A stretch of 64,000 nucleotides of DNA from contig JAVXUO010002909.1 of assembly GCA_033065855.1 (NCBI GenBank), forward strand, positions 248,001 through 312,000, read 5' to 3'. The notes under the pieces are model-generated. The model was given only the letters and a program-made list of their open reading frames with translations, ran no database searches and was not told the DNA's origin. Shown here in pieces: positions 30,980-43,300 of the stretch; within the stretch, counting starts at the first letter, position 1, and every line of letters starts with the position of its first letter. This DNA is from Escallonia rubra (Eukaryota; Streptophyta; Magnoliopsida; Escalloniales; Escalloniaceae). The position numbers were made by a program, and so were the translations under genes.

Positions 30980-31170
30980 CGCGCGCCAAATATTGGTTAC
31001 ACAAAATGCCCTTCAAGGTGGACGGCCATCCACCTCTTTTTAAGCGAAAAACGATTTTAGATCGGATTGGAACCAATCCTCAATGCTGGGGTGTTAATTG
31101 TTTAAATTGAAACATCATGGTCTTAGGTGAGAACCGGTGTAAACCTCAAGGGGTCTAGTGCAATTTACCC

Positions 31171-32540
31171 TAGTATAAATGACTATATGCAAACGATGGT
31201 TTTGTTTTGCCTATTGAATTGCTTTCAAAATAGCCAGAGCTTGTGAGGTGAACGGATCTTGCGAGTGGTATGAGAGAGCACATGAACCTCAAAGGTATCC
31301 TAAAGGCTTGGAGATGCAAAATTCGAGGCCTGATCTTTGACTTTGTTGCTAAAAGAAGAAACTTATATAGATGAAACACGTCATTTTCCTCAAACCTAGA
31401 CACGTATTGTTACGAAGATTGTAAACTGATTTGGGAGGGGAGATTTTCCTTGTTAAGGTACCCAAATTTGCTCGCACTTGCGGAAAGATAAAGAAGGATC
31501 GCCATGTGGATTGAGCTTGAGCTTCAGTTTATCTGATATTGATCATTGGGTCGAAAGTGGCATCTTTCAATACAATTTTATTTCTGTGTAACCATATTTG
31601 CCTAAGTGCAATGGAGATGGTAGTGACTGCTTAGGATCTCTATTTTGAGGGAGCGTTTCCTTTGTTTATCCAAGCGACAAGCCATTCAAATAGGTCGACC
31701 GGTCGAGGTTGTTCTAATTTGGTTCTATATACAGCCAGAACAAATAGCACGTACACCCAGACATTTGACAAGAGATGTGCTCACAGGATTCCGCATGCAT
31801 ATTGCAGAAACTGAACTCATCGTCCTTGCTGATTCCTGTTTTTGATAGCCTATTTTTTGTTGGCACTCTCTTTAGTAGTGGCTGCCAAAGGAAACTTGAA
31901 TTTTATGGGCCAGTCTAAGCTTTCCACAGACGATTCCAAGTTTTTGGGGGTATGCACAAGCCTGAACTCTGGTTAGCGTCTACTGTTTCTATTCTGTGAG
32001 CTGCTTTGGTCACACAAAACTTGGTGTCTGGACTTAACTGTGTAGTATGATATTTGGTCGTACAGAGCAAGACATCCCTCGAAAGCTTCTGAACTGTTGC
32101 TTCTCCCTATTTGCCATTTTCATTCTCCTTTTGACAACGATTTGTATTTTACGTCGAAACTTTCATGTGGTGCACCGGCAATCCTTTAAGACGAGCCAGA
32201 GTCGTACGGTTTTTTTTATTCAACGGAGGTAGAGTTATTTCATTATTGTGGTGGTGGGTCTATATTTCACTATTTTCTTCCATATGAATTAAAATAAAGT
32301 AATGCTTTATGAGCTTTTGCTTAAAAAAGAGAAAAAGAAAAAGACAAGTTCGGAGCTAAAGATGAAGAAAGGAGATCGGAGAAACTCTTTATTAAATTGA
32401 ATAGCCGAGCGAGGGTCGCCGCGTCGGTGGGCCTCCGGAGTGACCCCAAACGTGGCGGATAAATACGAGCTCCCTGTCAGTGGAAAAGGGCCAAATCTGG
32501 ACGGTGGGTTACCACCGCGAGATTTCGCAATCTCCCCGCA
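31171..32540. other. Intergenic DNA, nothing recognised
   Basis: Flank of the MULE. It has mixed composition and short open frames on both strands without motifs I can name. The segment 32420-32540 leads into the first copy of the duplicated block described next. Confidence 0.4.
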
Positions 32541-34663
32541 ATGGAGACCAGCTGCACAGAATCGCCAGATGCAATTAGTCACGTACGTACTGTTGGTGCT
32601 GGCTATGGCGTCTCCATCCCCCATAGCTGGACTCCAACCAAGTTTGGTGTTGAAAGTACTTGCCTTGAGCATGGACCATGGCAGCCACATTTGCCTTGAG
32701 CCTGGATATCGTTTTCTGAGAATTGAAAGGTAGTGCACAGGTGCAGAACTAAGAATTTTTTTCGGGGGCGCAAATTTTTTATTAAAATAATATTAAAAAC
32801 AGTAAGTGAGTAATAATCAATTAACATAATTATGATTGTGATAACAATAATTTTACAATACGGTGTACCTAAAAAGTTATATACCAAATACACTGGTTAC
32901 TGAACCACAAGTCCGGCGAAGGCTCTTTGCTTAGATGTGGCGGCGATGTACCACAAGTCCACAAGCAGTTGAAGAGTCGAAGCAGCAATAGATCAAGGCA
33001 TCAAGCAGCCAGCAGAGAGCCTCGTCAGCGTCGTCGTGGCGTCACCTGAGCGGCTTCAGTCGCGGTCGTCGGCAGGGGTGAGGCCGTGCATGAGGGGACA
33101 GATCTGGTCGGATTCGGAGCAGCCGAGGCTTGAGTAGCAGTCAAAGTTTCGAAGAGCGGAGCCTCGTCGGCCGTCGTTGTGGTAATCGCTACCTGAGCGG
33201 CTTTAGTGGTGGTCGTCGACAGGGGCCATATCTGGTCGGAGTAGCTCAGTCCACTGGCGGTCACTCACAGTCCTAGCTCACGGAGTCACAACGGTAAGAG
33301 AGAGAGGGAGAGAGAATGCCGAGTGTGGGTCTTTGGGAACGGGGTATCAGAAACAACGTGTCGGGGAACGGGATCTCGGGATGGATGGTAGATAACGTTA
33401 AGCAAAATGAGATATGTCCTAGTTAGTCAATCATAGTTGCTTCATAGCAAAATTGTCAAATGAGTTATCTTTTCATCCACGTATTAGCAAACATGTTTCA
33501 AATTGAGCAATTCTACCGTCTTCTATTACAATCCTATTAACTTTGAACATACAGGGAAGCTTACTCTGTGAAACATGGTAAAACTTTTTGAGCTTGACTA
33601 AAAATTTTATTTTTTCAAAAGTTCACCATGTAGGTCCGCCAGATGGAGACCAGCTGCACAGAATCGCCAGATGCAATTAGTCACGTACGTACTGTTGGTG
33701 CTGGCTATGGCGTCTCCATCCCCCAGCTGGACTCCAACCAAGTTTGGTGTTGAAAGTACTTGCCTTGAGCATGGACCATGGCAGCCACATTTGCGTTTTC
33801 TGTAATTGAAAGGAGTGCACAGTTTTTTTTCAGGGGGTGCAAAATTTTTTATTAAAATAATATTAAAAACAGTAAGTCAGTAACAATCAATTAACATAAT
33901 TATGATTTTGGAAACAATAATTTTACAATACAGTGTACCTTAAAAGTTATATACCAAATACACTGAACCACACGTTCGGCGAAGGCTCTTTGCTTAGATG
34001 TGGCGGCGATGTACCACAAGTCCACAACCAGTGAAGAGGCGAAGCAGCAAGAGACCAAGGCCTCAAGCCGCCAGCCGAGAGCCTCGTTCGAGCGGCTTCA
34101 GTCGTCGAGGGGTGAGGCTGTGAGGGGACAGATCTGGTCGGATTCGGAGCAGCCGAGGCTTGAGTAGCAGTCAAAGTTTCGAAGAGCGGAGCCTCGTCGG
34201 CCGTCGTTGTGGTAATCGCTACCTGAGCGGCTTTAGTGGTGGTCGTCGACAGTTCTAGGTCGGAGTAGCTCAGTCCCCTGGCGGTCACTCACAGTCCTAC
34301 TCACGGTGTCACAACGGTAATAGAGAGAGAGAGAGAATGCCGAGTGTGGGTCTCGGGAATGGGTATAAGAAACAACGTGTCGGGGAACGGGATCTCGGTA
34401 TGGATGGTAGTTAACGTTAAGCAAAAGGAGATACGTGATAGTTAGTCAATCATAGTTGCTTCATAGCAAAATTGTCAAATGAGTTATCTTTTCATCCACG
34501 TATTAGCAAACATGTTTCAAATTGAGCAATTCTACCGTCTTCTATTACAATCCTATTAACTTTGAACATACAGGGAAGCTTACTCTGTGAAACATGGTAA
34601 AACTTTTTGAGCTTGACTAAAAATTTTATTTTTTCAAAAGTTCACCATGTAGGTCCGCCACTG
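32541..34663. repeat. Tandem direct duplication of ~1.0-1.1 kb
   Basis: Unit 1 (32541-33642) and unit 2 (33643-34663) both start with TGGAGACCAGCTGCACAGAA and end with GTTCACCATGTAGGTCCGCC. Each contains a ~150-bp block of coding-like sequence followed by a copy of a non-autonomous transposon. A third, diverged copy of the 150-bp block is at 35986-36137. Unit 2 has several small deletions relative to unit 1. Confidence 0.9.
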
Positions 34664-34668
34664 AGTGC
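32737..34668. mobile_element. Non-autonomous transposon, duplicated with its flank
   Basis: The left end reads CAGGTGCAGAACTAAGAA; the right end, in reverse complement, is CAGTGGCGGACCTACATG. These GTGGCGGA-CTA ends are common on plant DNA transposons. The outermost flanks both show AGTGCACA (about 32731-32738 and from 34669), a likely 8-bp target duplication, so hAT is possible. The inner boundary is a duplication junction, not a transposon end. No transposase is seen. Confidence 0.55.
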
Positions 34669-37600
34669 ACATCAATACAGTAAAATCACTTGTTGCTTGT
34701 ACGTTCACAAAAATGATGTTTGAGCTTTTTCTCCGATATTTGAACTCCACATACATTGTTCAAATGTTGACGTTGCGTGAGAGATGTTAGAATAATAAAA
34801 GCAGTCGTACTAGCTTTCAAGTTAGCGTAATTAGAACGGTAGCTTTTTGAAGCGTTGTCAAACAATCTTGAAGTGATAGTTTGCTGCTATCCTGGTTATA
34901 AGAAGATACTTACAACTCCTTGTATAGCGACTATTGATAGTCCCTAAATGCATTCAGTACCTTTTTTTATAACACTTTTGCCACAATTTTATACTGCTAT
35001 CCTGATTGTAAGAAGATACTTACAACTCCTTGTATAGCGACTATTGATAGTCACTAAATGCATTTAGTGCCTTTTTTTATACTCGGGGTGACACTTTTGC
35101 CACAATTTTATACTGTACTTTTTCAGAATCACTTAAAGAGAAGTCATTAAAAAACTTAAAATAATTGTAACTCTATGAGAGGTTGTATTCCAACAACTCA
35201 GGATAAGAGCCAATTTTTTTTTTCTTTTCTTAAAAACCCTCTTATAGAATGCAGCATATACTATCTGCAAGTATAAAAAATGTATACCGCAATAACTTTT
35301 AATTGCCATTTTGTTTGAAACGGTACAATTACAATGCAAATTACTGATGAGCCCTAAAAAGAAAAAGGAAAAGGGGATATCTAGGATATTTTAACTCCTT
35401 ATCTATCCTGACAAACTGGACGAAGCGAATAAGTAAATGCTGCCGGTTTATCTACCTAAAAACCAATTTGTTAAATAAAGTGGGCACAAAATCCTAAAAA
35501 GAAATACCTATGAGAATGTCAAAATGTTTACAATGTGTGTTGCTGCAAAATCAACCACTGGTGGTCGAAGTTGAAGCAGGTAGGCAATATGCCACATTAT
35601 TCTCATTGTCAGGTGCATTCCTACAGAATGATCGCGTATATGGGAATAAGCATTTAGAATATTTCTAACTACACGGCATCCGATTTAGTATAAGTATAAG
35701 GATTATCTGCTTTACAGCAGCATCTTGTTATAATCTAATCTAATGTATATATGGTAAAGTCAAAACGTGCATGGATAAAGATTATCTGCTCTACAGCTTC
35801 TTGTTATAATCTAATGTATACACAATAAAGTCAAAACTGAGAAAATATTGTTTAACGTACTCAACTTGTGTAATAATTTAATCTAATGTATTTCTAACTG
35901 CACGACATCCGATTGCTATTACAATTACAATTACAATCACACGAGGGAGAGATCGCTAGACATCGCAATCTCCCCCTCCTGGCACAATGGAGACCAGCTG
36001 CACAGAATCAGCAGATGCAAGCCACGCACGTACTGTTGGTGCTGGCTATGGCGTCTCCATCCTCCAGAGCTGGACTCCAACCAAGTCTGGTGTTGAAAGT
36101 ATTTGCCATGACCATGGTCCATGGCGGCCATATTTGTACTTTTCTCCCACTGAGATCAAAACTCAGTTTCACCGTACATTCATTCGAACAAGAAACGAGT
36201 TGGAGGAATATAATTTTAATTCTTATATAGCAGTAAGTAATTATCGTAAAATATTTTTAGTGACTTTTATTTAATGACGCTAAAAAAATTGCTCTTGAGA
36301 GTTATCTTTAAGAGTGTTAACACATAAATTACTAAAAATATTTAGCGACTATTTATTATGACTATGCAAAAGAGTTGTAGCTATCTTCTTACAACACGAA
36401 TAACAGTCGGAATTTATTCTTCTAATAATCACCTAATTTGATACCTCGTTTCGTCGTATTCAAGGTGACAAGTATCAACTTTTTAGCACACTATTTAGCT
36501 TAAAATTTTTACAAAAAGTGTGTCTTCTTTATACAAAAGAATTAATACTTTTGTGATTATTACAAGAATATTACCATTAATTGTCCTTGTATACGAAGAA
36601 GGTTGGAATAAGGAAGCGTGAATATCGTTTTCTATAATTAAAGGGTATACTAGTAAACTTTATATGACATGGATACGATAAAATACTTGTTGTTATAAGT
36701 TTATAAAAGTAATACTTGAGGTCTACATTTAATATTTTAACTCTGCAAGTATTGTTAAAGTGTTGATACTTGATATACCGACACTTGGGAGATATTAGTA
36801 GAATGAAAGCATTTGTAACGGCTTTCATGCTAACAAAATTAGCAATTCAATCTTTTGAAGCGTTATCAAACAATTTCGAGAACCCTCCATCAGAACGCAA
36901 CATATACTAACTATAAGCAAGTATACAAAAAAGTATACCGCAATAACTTTTAAATATCATTTGACCGTGATAGTACAATCAGAATGCAAGTTATTGATGA
37001 GCCCTGAAAAAAGAAAAAAGAAAAAGAAGGCGGATATTTAGGGTCTTTTTAACTCCTTATATCTATCCTGAGAAAGTGGACGAAGCGAATAAAGAAATGC
37101 TGTCTGTTTATCCACCTAGAAACCAAAATGCTAAATAAAGCGGGAACAAAATCCTAAAAAGAAATACCTATGAGAATGTCAAAATGTTGGCCAAAGTGTG
37201 TCGCTGCAAAATCAGCCACTGGTGGTCGAAGTTGAAACAGGTAGGAAAGATGTCATATTATTCTCTTTGTCAAATGCTTTCCTACAGAAAATGATTGCGT
37301 GGGAATAAGCATTTAGAAGATTTCGGCATCCGATTCTGAGTTCGGATGAAGATTATCCGTTCTACGACATTCTATTATCAAAAGAGTTTTTATCGTTGTT
37401 GTGAAGATTTACAGTGACAGTCTTTTATTGTATATAATTAACGACATTTTTCTATTACACAAGAAAGAATCTTAATTTCCAGAATAACACGGAAAAAAAG
37501 GGGGGGAAAAATAACTGTCAGGCAAGTCTACGGTAATAACGTCGAAGATATCTGCAATTATGCACATTTTTCTACCATAGTTTTGACAACAAACAAACCA

Positions 37601-37993
37601 CAAAAATTAGTTTATTATTGTCGGTGGAATGTTGTGACATTGTATTATGGTCTTAGTTATGGGCCGTTTACTTCAAAGAGCCCTTGGTTGGACTTAAAAT
37701 TCTTCTTAGGAAATTAAAAGTATAGAGGAAACTAAGCTCGTGATTGATGGAATATGGGCTTGGGTACAGAGTGGTACACAGGTTGTGTGCTTGTGACCCA
37801 CGAAATTTGGGCCCCAAATTTAGGCAACAAAGCCCATTCAGTGTTGGACCGGGCCGAAACCACTCATCACCATCATGTGATGCGATTGCGTCTTCTAACT
37901 GTTCTGATTAATTTTCTGGAATGGAGCTGTTGTCATCATCATGTTATACCAACCGAGTCATTTTTATGCTTTTCTGAAAATGACAAACCTTAA
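34664..37993. repeat. Second-order duplicated intergenic block
   Basis: Sequence from about 34760-35650 recurs, diverged, at about 36780-37350; shared landmarks include GTATACCGCAATAACTTTTAA and ACCTATGAGAATGTCAAAATG. A 110-bp tandem repeat lies at 34885-35105 (CAACTCCTTGTATAGCGACT in both). The third copy of the TGGAGACCAGCTGCAC block begins at 35986. The layout suggests that a unit of block plus AT-rich tail was duplicated more than once. The open frame 35987-36274 has no recognised function. Confidence 0.8.
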
Positions 37994-38030
37994 CGGTCTG
38001 TTTGGAACTAATTATTTTAAGGCTTAATTG

Positions 38031-38852
38031 CACTGTAAACCCTGTGCTTTTTAAATGATTGCAATAAAAACCCCAAAGTTTAAAACTCAACATCTAAGAC
38101 CCCAACGTTTGCCATCTGTTGTAATCTCTGGAATTTTCTAACGGGGTTAACGATTTCGTTACTTTTTAAGGGTAGTTTTGTCTTTTCATTTTCTTTTGGC
38201 CATACCTTCTTCTTCCACCTCCACCACCACTTACTTTCCCACTTCCAGCTACCCAACCTGCTTCTTCCCTAGTTGCCCACCCCAGCCACTAGCCATAAGC
38301 ACAAGAGGTTGCCTGTCTCATTGAAGTTTGGAGTACAAATTCAAGGTAACTTTGGTGGGGAGGAATCATTTCTGGATTTAGAGAGGTCAGGACATTGGAG
38401 ATTGTTGCGACGTATTGTGGCGAAGGATCAGATAGTACCAAATGGCATTCTCAACCTCGTTGCAAGAACGGAAGATAAGGGTAGCAGTCAGAATCGCTGG
38501 CGGCAGGGGACACAGCTATGGTGAGTCGAGGTGGAGGCGGCGATGATTAGGGCAGGTGAAGGTGAGGGATAAAGGAAAAGGAAGAAAAGAATGGAAAAAT
38601 TACCATCCAACCCTTCCTTTACTTTGATCTCATCCGTCGAAATTGGTTTAACAAGTTTATTATTGAATTGTTTTTAATTTTTTTTTAAAGGACAGAAATA
38701 CCCTTAAAAAGTAACGAAATTGTTAATCCTGTTAGAAAATTTTAGAGATTGCAACAGATGGCAAACGTTGGGGTCTTAGATGTCGCGTTTTAAACTTTAG
38801 GGTTTTTATTGCAATCCTTTGAAAAATACAGGGTTTACAGTGCAATTAAGCC
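38031..38852. mobile_element. Non-autonomous MULE with perfect 9-bp duplication
   Basis: 822 bp. Ends GGCTTAATTGCACTGTAAAC and, at the other side, its exact inverted copy; the inverted repeats run for roughly 150 bp with few mismatches. The target duplication TTATTTTAA is perfect (38022-38030 and 38853-38861). The interior (38200-38580) has a CCACCTCCACCACCACTT tract and GC-richer sequence that may be captured host DNA. The ends resemble those of the larger MULE at 23429, so they may be related families. Confidence 0.92.
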
Positions 38853-39061
38853 TTATTTTAAGATTTAGATTTTAAATTCGAAATTGAATTTGAAATTCAA
38901 TTCACTTTTTTTTGTTTGGAACAAGAGGGAATTGAAATTACAAGATTCTTATTTTGTGTTTGGAGAACAAAGGAAATATAAAGGTAATAATTTTTTAGAC
39001 AATTATATCTTTGACTTACGATAAAAAACGAACTACCGTAAGTGATTTCAAGTGTGCTTTA

Positions 39062-39450
39062 GAGGCCGTTTGTGATTGATTCTTAAAAGTAGATTTTGAT
39101 TAAATCAGAATCAGTTTCTAAAATCAGTTTTAATCCATTTTAAGCATAATAGATTAAAAGTTGTTGAAAGTGTTTGGATAAAAATGGATTAAAGTAGGTT
39201 TAGTGTAGCAAAATTACCATATAGTGTATTCAAACTAAAATTGAGCATTTAATGTTATTTATATGCAATGATATTTTGATAAATCTCTTGGTCAAACCTG
39301 ATTCTCCAAAACTGATTAATTTGGATTATGGATTATGAGCACATTGGAGCAGATTTAATCAGTTTACTTTTTTCTGTCAAACACTTCAAAACTGATTTAA
39401 TCTGAATTTAATCAGGTTTGACCAATTTAGAATCAATCAAAAACACCCTC
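39062..39450. mobile_element. Tourist-type MITE
   Basis: 389 bp. Terminal inverted repeats GAGGCCGTTTGTGATTGATT and GAGGGTGTTTTTGATTGATT, flanked by TTA on both sides (39059-39061 and 39451-39453), the classic Tourist/Harbinger duplication. The interior is AT-rich with repeated AATCAG/TTAATC motifs and no coding capacity. Confidence 0.85.
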
Positions 39451-39659
39451 TTAATATAGGAATTGGTGCTTGCTTTCAGAATGCATGCCATGTGAGTTTC
39501 GACAATTTTATTTTCATATTTTTGGATGTATTGTTGAGAAAACTTAAAAAGTGCATTAGAATTTAAATGTCTGACCTTTGTAAGCAATCCTTAATCTCGC
39601 ATTTCTGACTTCCTCTTGCTTTCACATAAATTAGACGTGGGGTATTGCATTCGCTGCTT

Positions 39660-40085
39660 ATATTGGTGGTGGTGGCGGCGTCGGTGATAGTGATGGCAGT
39701 AGTGGTGGTGGCAATAATGGTGGCAGTGGCGGCGACGCTAATGGTGGTGGTGGCAGTAGTGGTGGCGGTGGCAATAGCGATGGTAGTGGTGATGGTGGCG
39801 ACGACGGCGGTGATAATAGTGTCAGTAGTGGTGGTGGCAATAGTGGTGGCGACAATAGTGATGGTGACGACGGCGATGATGGCAGTGGAGGTGGCGGCGC
39901 GATGGCAGTAGTGATGGCGGCCATGGTAATGGTGGCATTAGTGCTGGCGGTAGCAGCGGTGGTGGCAGTAGTGGTGATGATAGTGGTGGTGGGGGCAATA
40001 GTGGTGGTGATGGCAGTAGTGGTGCCGATGGTGGTAGTAAAAATGGTGTGGCGGTAGCAACAATGATGACAGTGGTGGTGGGTTC
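39660..40085 (+). repeat. GGT/GAT/AGT trinucleotide minisatellite
   Basis: About 420 bp of imperfect 3-bp periodic repeats (GGTGGTGGC, AGTGGTGGC, GATGGT). One frame reads as Gly/Ser/Asn/Asp-rich, another as Val/Ala/Met-rich, and the opposite strand as Pro/Ser-rich. This low complexity explains the open frames; I see no reason to call a gene. Confidence 0.85.
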
Positions 40086-40320
40086 ATTCTTAAAGAGAGT
40101 TAGAAAAATGGTAAGATAGATAAATAAATTTTTTTTAATTCAAGCAAATCCAAATCTCATGAAATATGAGCATTTTTCATCGGATTTTACAATATAGAAA
40201 GAAATTCAGTCAAGTCCCATGTAATCCAATTCCAATTTTTTTTTTTTTAATGTTCCAAACGATAAAATTTGAGTATTTGAATTGAAATTCCATCAATTCA
40301 TGGTTCAGAACACACTCTAA

Positions 40321-43300
40321 ATGTTTCGGACCGTATTTAATAGATTTTTGCCATGTTTACAGTTTAATATTAGTATATATATGTATATGACAAATCATAC
40401 ATGTAGAAGGATAAATTTTATGTCAATCATAAGTTGACACATGTTATTTATTTGTCATTAGAATAAATACCTAGTTATGAATAGAAAGCTAACACGTGCT
40501 CTTTGAAAAAATTGCTACATGGTTGAATAAATTAAATAAATTGTCATATTTAACTTTAATTTGACACAATGACATGGCTAAACCAATTAAATTGTGCCAT
40601 CTATTGTGATGAGGTGATTTGGCCAATCAAAATGCGCCATGTATCCCAAACCTTGGGGAAGTGGAGGGTTTAGCCAATGAGATTGTGCACTAGACATGGT
40701 ATTTATCTCTTAAAAAAATTAGGAGATAATTGTTAAAGAGGTGAAGTTTATAGGAACACTCCCATTTACTATTCTCGCAAGGAAAAAAAAAGATTATTCT
40801 CTCAAGCTAGAGTCCATATTCTGTCAAGTAAGAGCTATGTCAAATTGAAGACACATCACAAATTTTCAAGTCGAAGGATACATCATTTTAATTCAGACAT
40901 TCAAGCTTGTTCTTCGTGGAATTGATCAAGTGTTCATGCCGAACTCAGTCAAGTTCGTTGTTTGATCCGAAAAATAAGTTATCAAGCTCTCGGTCAAGTG
41001 TTTAGTCAAAAGAGAGAAGAATCAGATTTATCATTGTAATCAATAAATTCCAATTTTGCCCATATATTTTTCATGTATTTTTTTACTCAAAATTTGTGTT
41101 CGGATGCCTTTTCTTCTTTACTTCACTACTAAGATACACTACATAAAATGTGGTGGCAAGCAGCATTATTGCTGTACTACTTAAAGACAAATGACACTTG
41201 ATGGATTCAAAGTTTTGCACAAATGAAAAGGTCACAAGTTTCCAATTGCTTTTGCTTTTGCTTTATCAAAATCAATGAATAACTTTTGCACATACATCGT
41301 ACGCGATGCGTCGTTTCTTAAGAACATGGCCCATGTGACGCAAATCCCTAATCATTTATGTGATTATAAATGATTCAACAATATTCTTATATAGAAATTT
41401 TTGCCATGACAGAGCATGACCCAAATAGGTTTACGTTGTCATCATGTCTATTCTTTAACTCCCGGTAAGTGTCGAGTCTTGAAAATGTCAAAAACACATT
41501 CATTTTTGACTCTTAGACCTAGGCTTAAACGAGCATCAATTCAAACCAATTCGTGTGGCAATAAAATGTCATTCCTATAGCAATAACAAACAACACCACA
41601 AATGTCGCAGTGTATGCTAAATGTTACGTGCTGTAGCTGGTGCTATATTGTTCTCGCGTGAACCAACCCAACAAAAGATGAAAATGGTGCTTCTCGGGGC
41701 ATCTAAGAACGATCCGAGAATCTTGAACTCGTTGAACATGGACGAGATCGGGTACACTCGACCGTGTCCATATTTTTCAAATTATTGTGCCACAAATTTC
41801 AGATTAAAGCGCCTTTGAACCCTACTCAAATCTATAATAACCACCCAATTGCCAAATACACCCTCCCGCATCCCCAGACCTACTGCCGAGAATTCCGTAA
41901 ATACGCAGCAAACTCGAAGGCGTGACGGTAATTTAGGCCCAATTTCCCGCGTACATATACAGTCAGCAAGTTCATATAGTGATACTGACATATCCAAACA
42001 GACAAATGAAAAACCCTTCCGGCTAAGCTCAGCCGCCCCGATCTCCGACCGAATAACGCCACACACGGCAGCGCTTATGCCAGATTTCGAAGGACGCTCC
42101 CAGCGACGCCGAAGCTCGCAATCAAGCCCTAGAAAATGAAAAGGAGGTCAAATATCTTCAGTCTCAACTCATACGCATTGACTTTTCATTACAATATGGT
42201 TCTGGAGTTTGATTGTGTTTTTGTCTTGATCGATTCGTTGTTGATCTGAACTCCTTTTGTCTTTTAAGTTTTGTATATTTGACTGGTTGAGAATTTCTAG
42301 GATGGAATCTGAACGTGAAGACGCTGGATTGAACTCGAATAAGTACTGCGCATTGAGTAAGTGTTGCTTCAACAAGTCAAACAAGGGCAAAAGTAACGAG
42401 TGAAGTCGATGTTAACATGTTTAAGTTCTGTTTTAGGAATTTGCAAGAAGTTAGTGGCAGAGCTTGAAACTTAGTTCAAGGTGGGCACCTAATTGCCAAA
42501 ACAAATTTCCCCCTAAAATACCGTCTTCTATGAATTAGACCTAACAAAGTGAAAACTTGAATGAACGTGGTCCAAAGGGGCAAGAGACAGGAATTCCAAA
42601 ATTCAGTGCTATATTCAACTTGTTCGAACTTCCCAATTCGTTTAAGTGGAGCGGTATATTCAACTTGTTCATGAAAGTTCCAAATTCTCAAACCTTTATT
42701 GCCAAAATTCAGTGCTTAATTCTCCCAAATGCCAAATTTCCACTTCCGAATTGCAACCACAAGCAGCAATTGCCAAACTACCCAACAAACCTCAATCTGA
42801 AACCTATAAACCCACCACCCACGAGCAACAATTACAATCTGAAAATAAAAATCCAAAATTTCATTCTGAAATTAAGAATCCCATAGCGTCTCCAATTCCC
42901 AATTGGGAATTGTGAGTTCCAAAACCCAACTGTTAGATTATAATTTGAAAAAAAAGAAAAAAAAAGAAAGGGTTCAAGTTCAAGGAATTGGAAATTTTAA
43001 TAATAAGGTTTTGAGGGCGTAAAGCCGGTGAGGGGACCGAGGAGACAGTGTGCTCTGTGCCTCTCTCCATTATGTGGCTTTGGAAACAGGGAGACTTTGA
43101 AAACACCGAGAATAAAGAGGATTTTTTGCGTTGGCTTTATGTGTGGACTTTATTTTCATTTATTTGTGTAAGTTTAGCATTTTAAATGACTAAAAAGATA
43201 TCTCTTTTAAGCATGTTTCAAATTTTAAGGTGCGAACTAAGAGCGCTGCTGGAGGCATTTGAGTTGGTAGCAAGGGATCTATTTTGTGATTATGCTACAT

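Larger units (their letters stand above)
23429..31170. mobile_element. Foldback Mutator-like element, split by a Copia insertion
   Basis: Terminal inverted repeats: left GGATAAATTGCACTA, right (reverse complement) GGGTAAATTGCACTA. Similarity continues inward for several hundred bp, including CAATTTAAACAATTAACACC in both arms and CA-rich inner parts. Flanks are TAGTGTAAA (23420-23428) and TAGTATAAA (31171-31179), a 9-bp target duplication with one mismatch, as MULEs make. With the Copia element removed the host is about 1.15 kb, almost wholly inverted repeat and with no transposase, so it is non-autonomous. Confidence 0.85.
37994..40317. mobile_element. Probable Harbinger-type element with nested insertions
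   Basis: Flanked by TAA on both sides (37991-37993 and 40318-40320). The left end GGTCTGTTTGGAAC and the right-end reverse complement AGTGTGTTCTGAAC agree at 10 of 14 positions, and both ends run into AATTGAAATTC-type subterminal repeats. It contains a MULE, a Tourist MITE and a Gly-codon minisatellite. No transposase was found. Confidence 0.45.

Noticed and set aside
30623..31110. Open frames in the right MULE arm
   Set aside because: Also GT/GA repeat translations; they mirror the left arm.
32307..32738. 143-codon minus-strand frame across the duplicated block
   Set aside because: The frame is not preserved in the third copy and shows no recognisable domain.
39645..39924. Val/Ala/Met-rich and Pro/Ser-rich open frames
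   Set aside because: Products of the triplet minisatellite; low-complexity in every frame.
41849..42139. 96-codon open frame as a gene
   Set aside because: Overlapping open frames exist on the opposite strand, there are no family motifs and no joining exons were found; it may be an untranslated leader at most.
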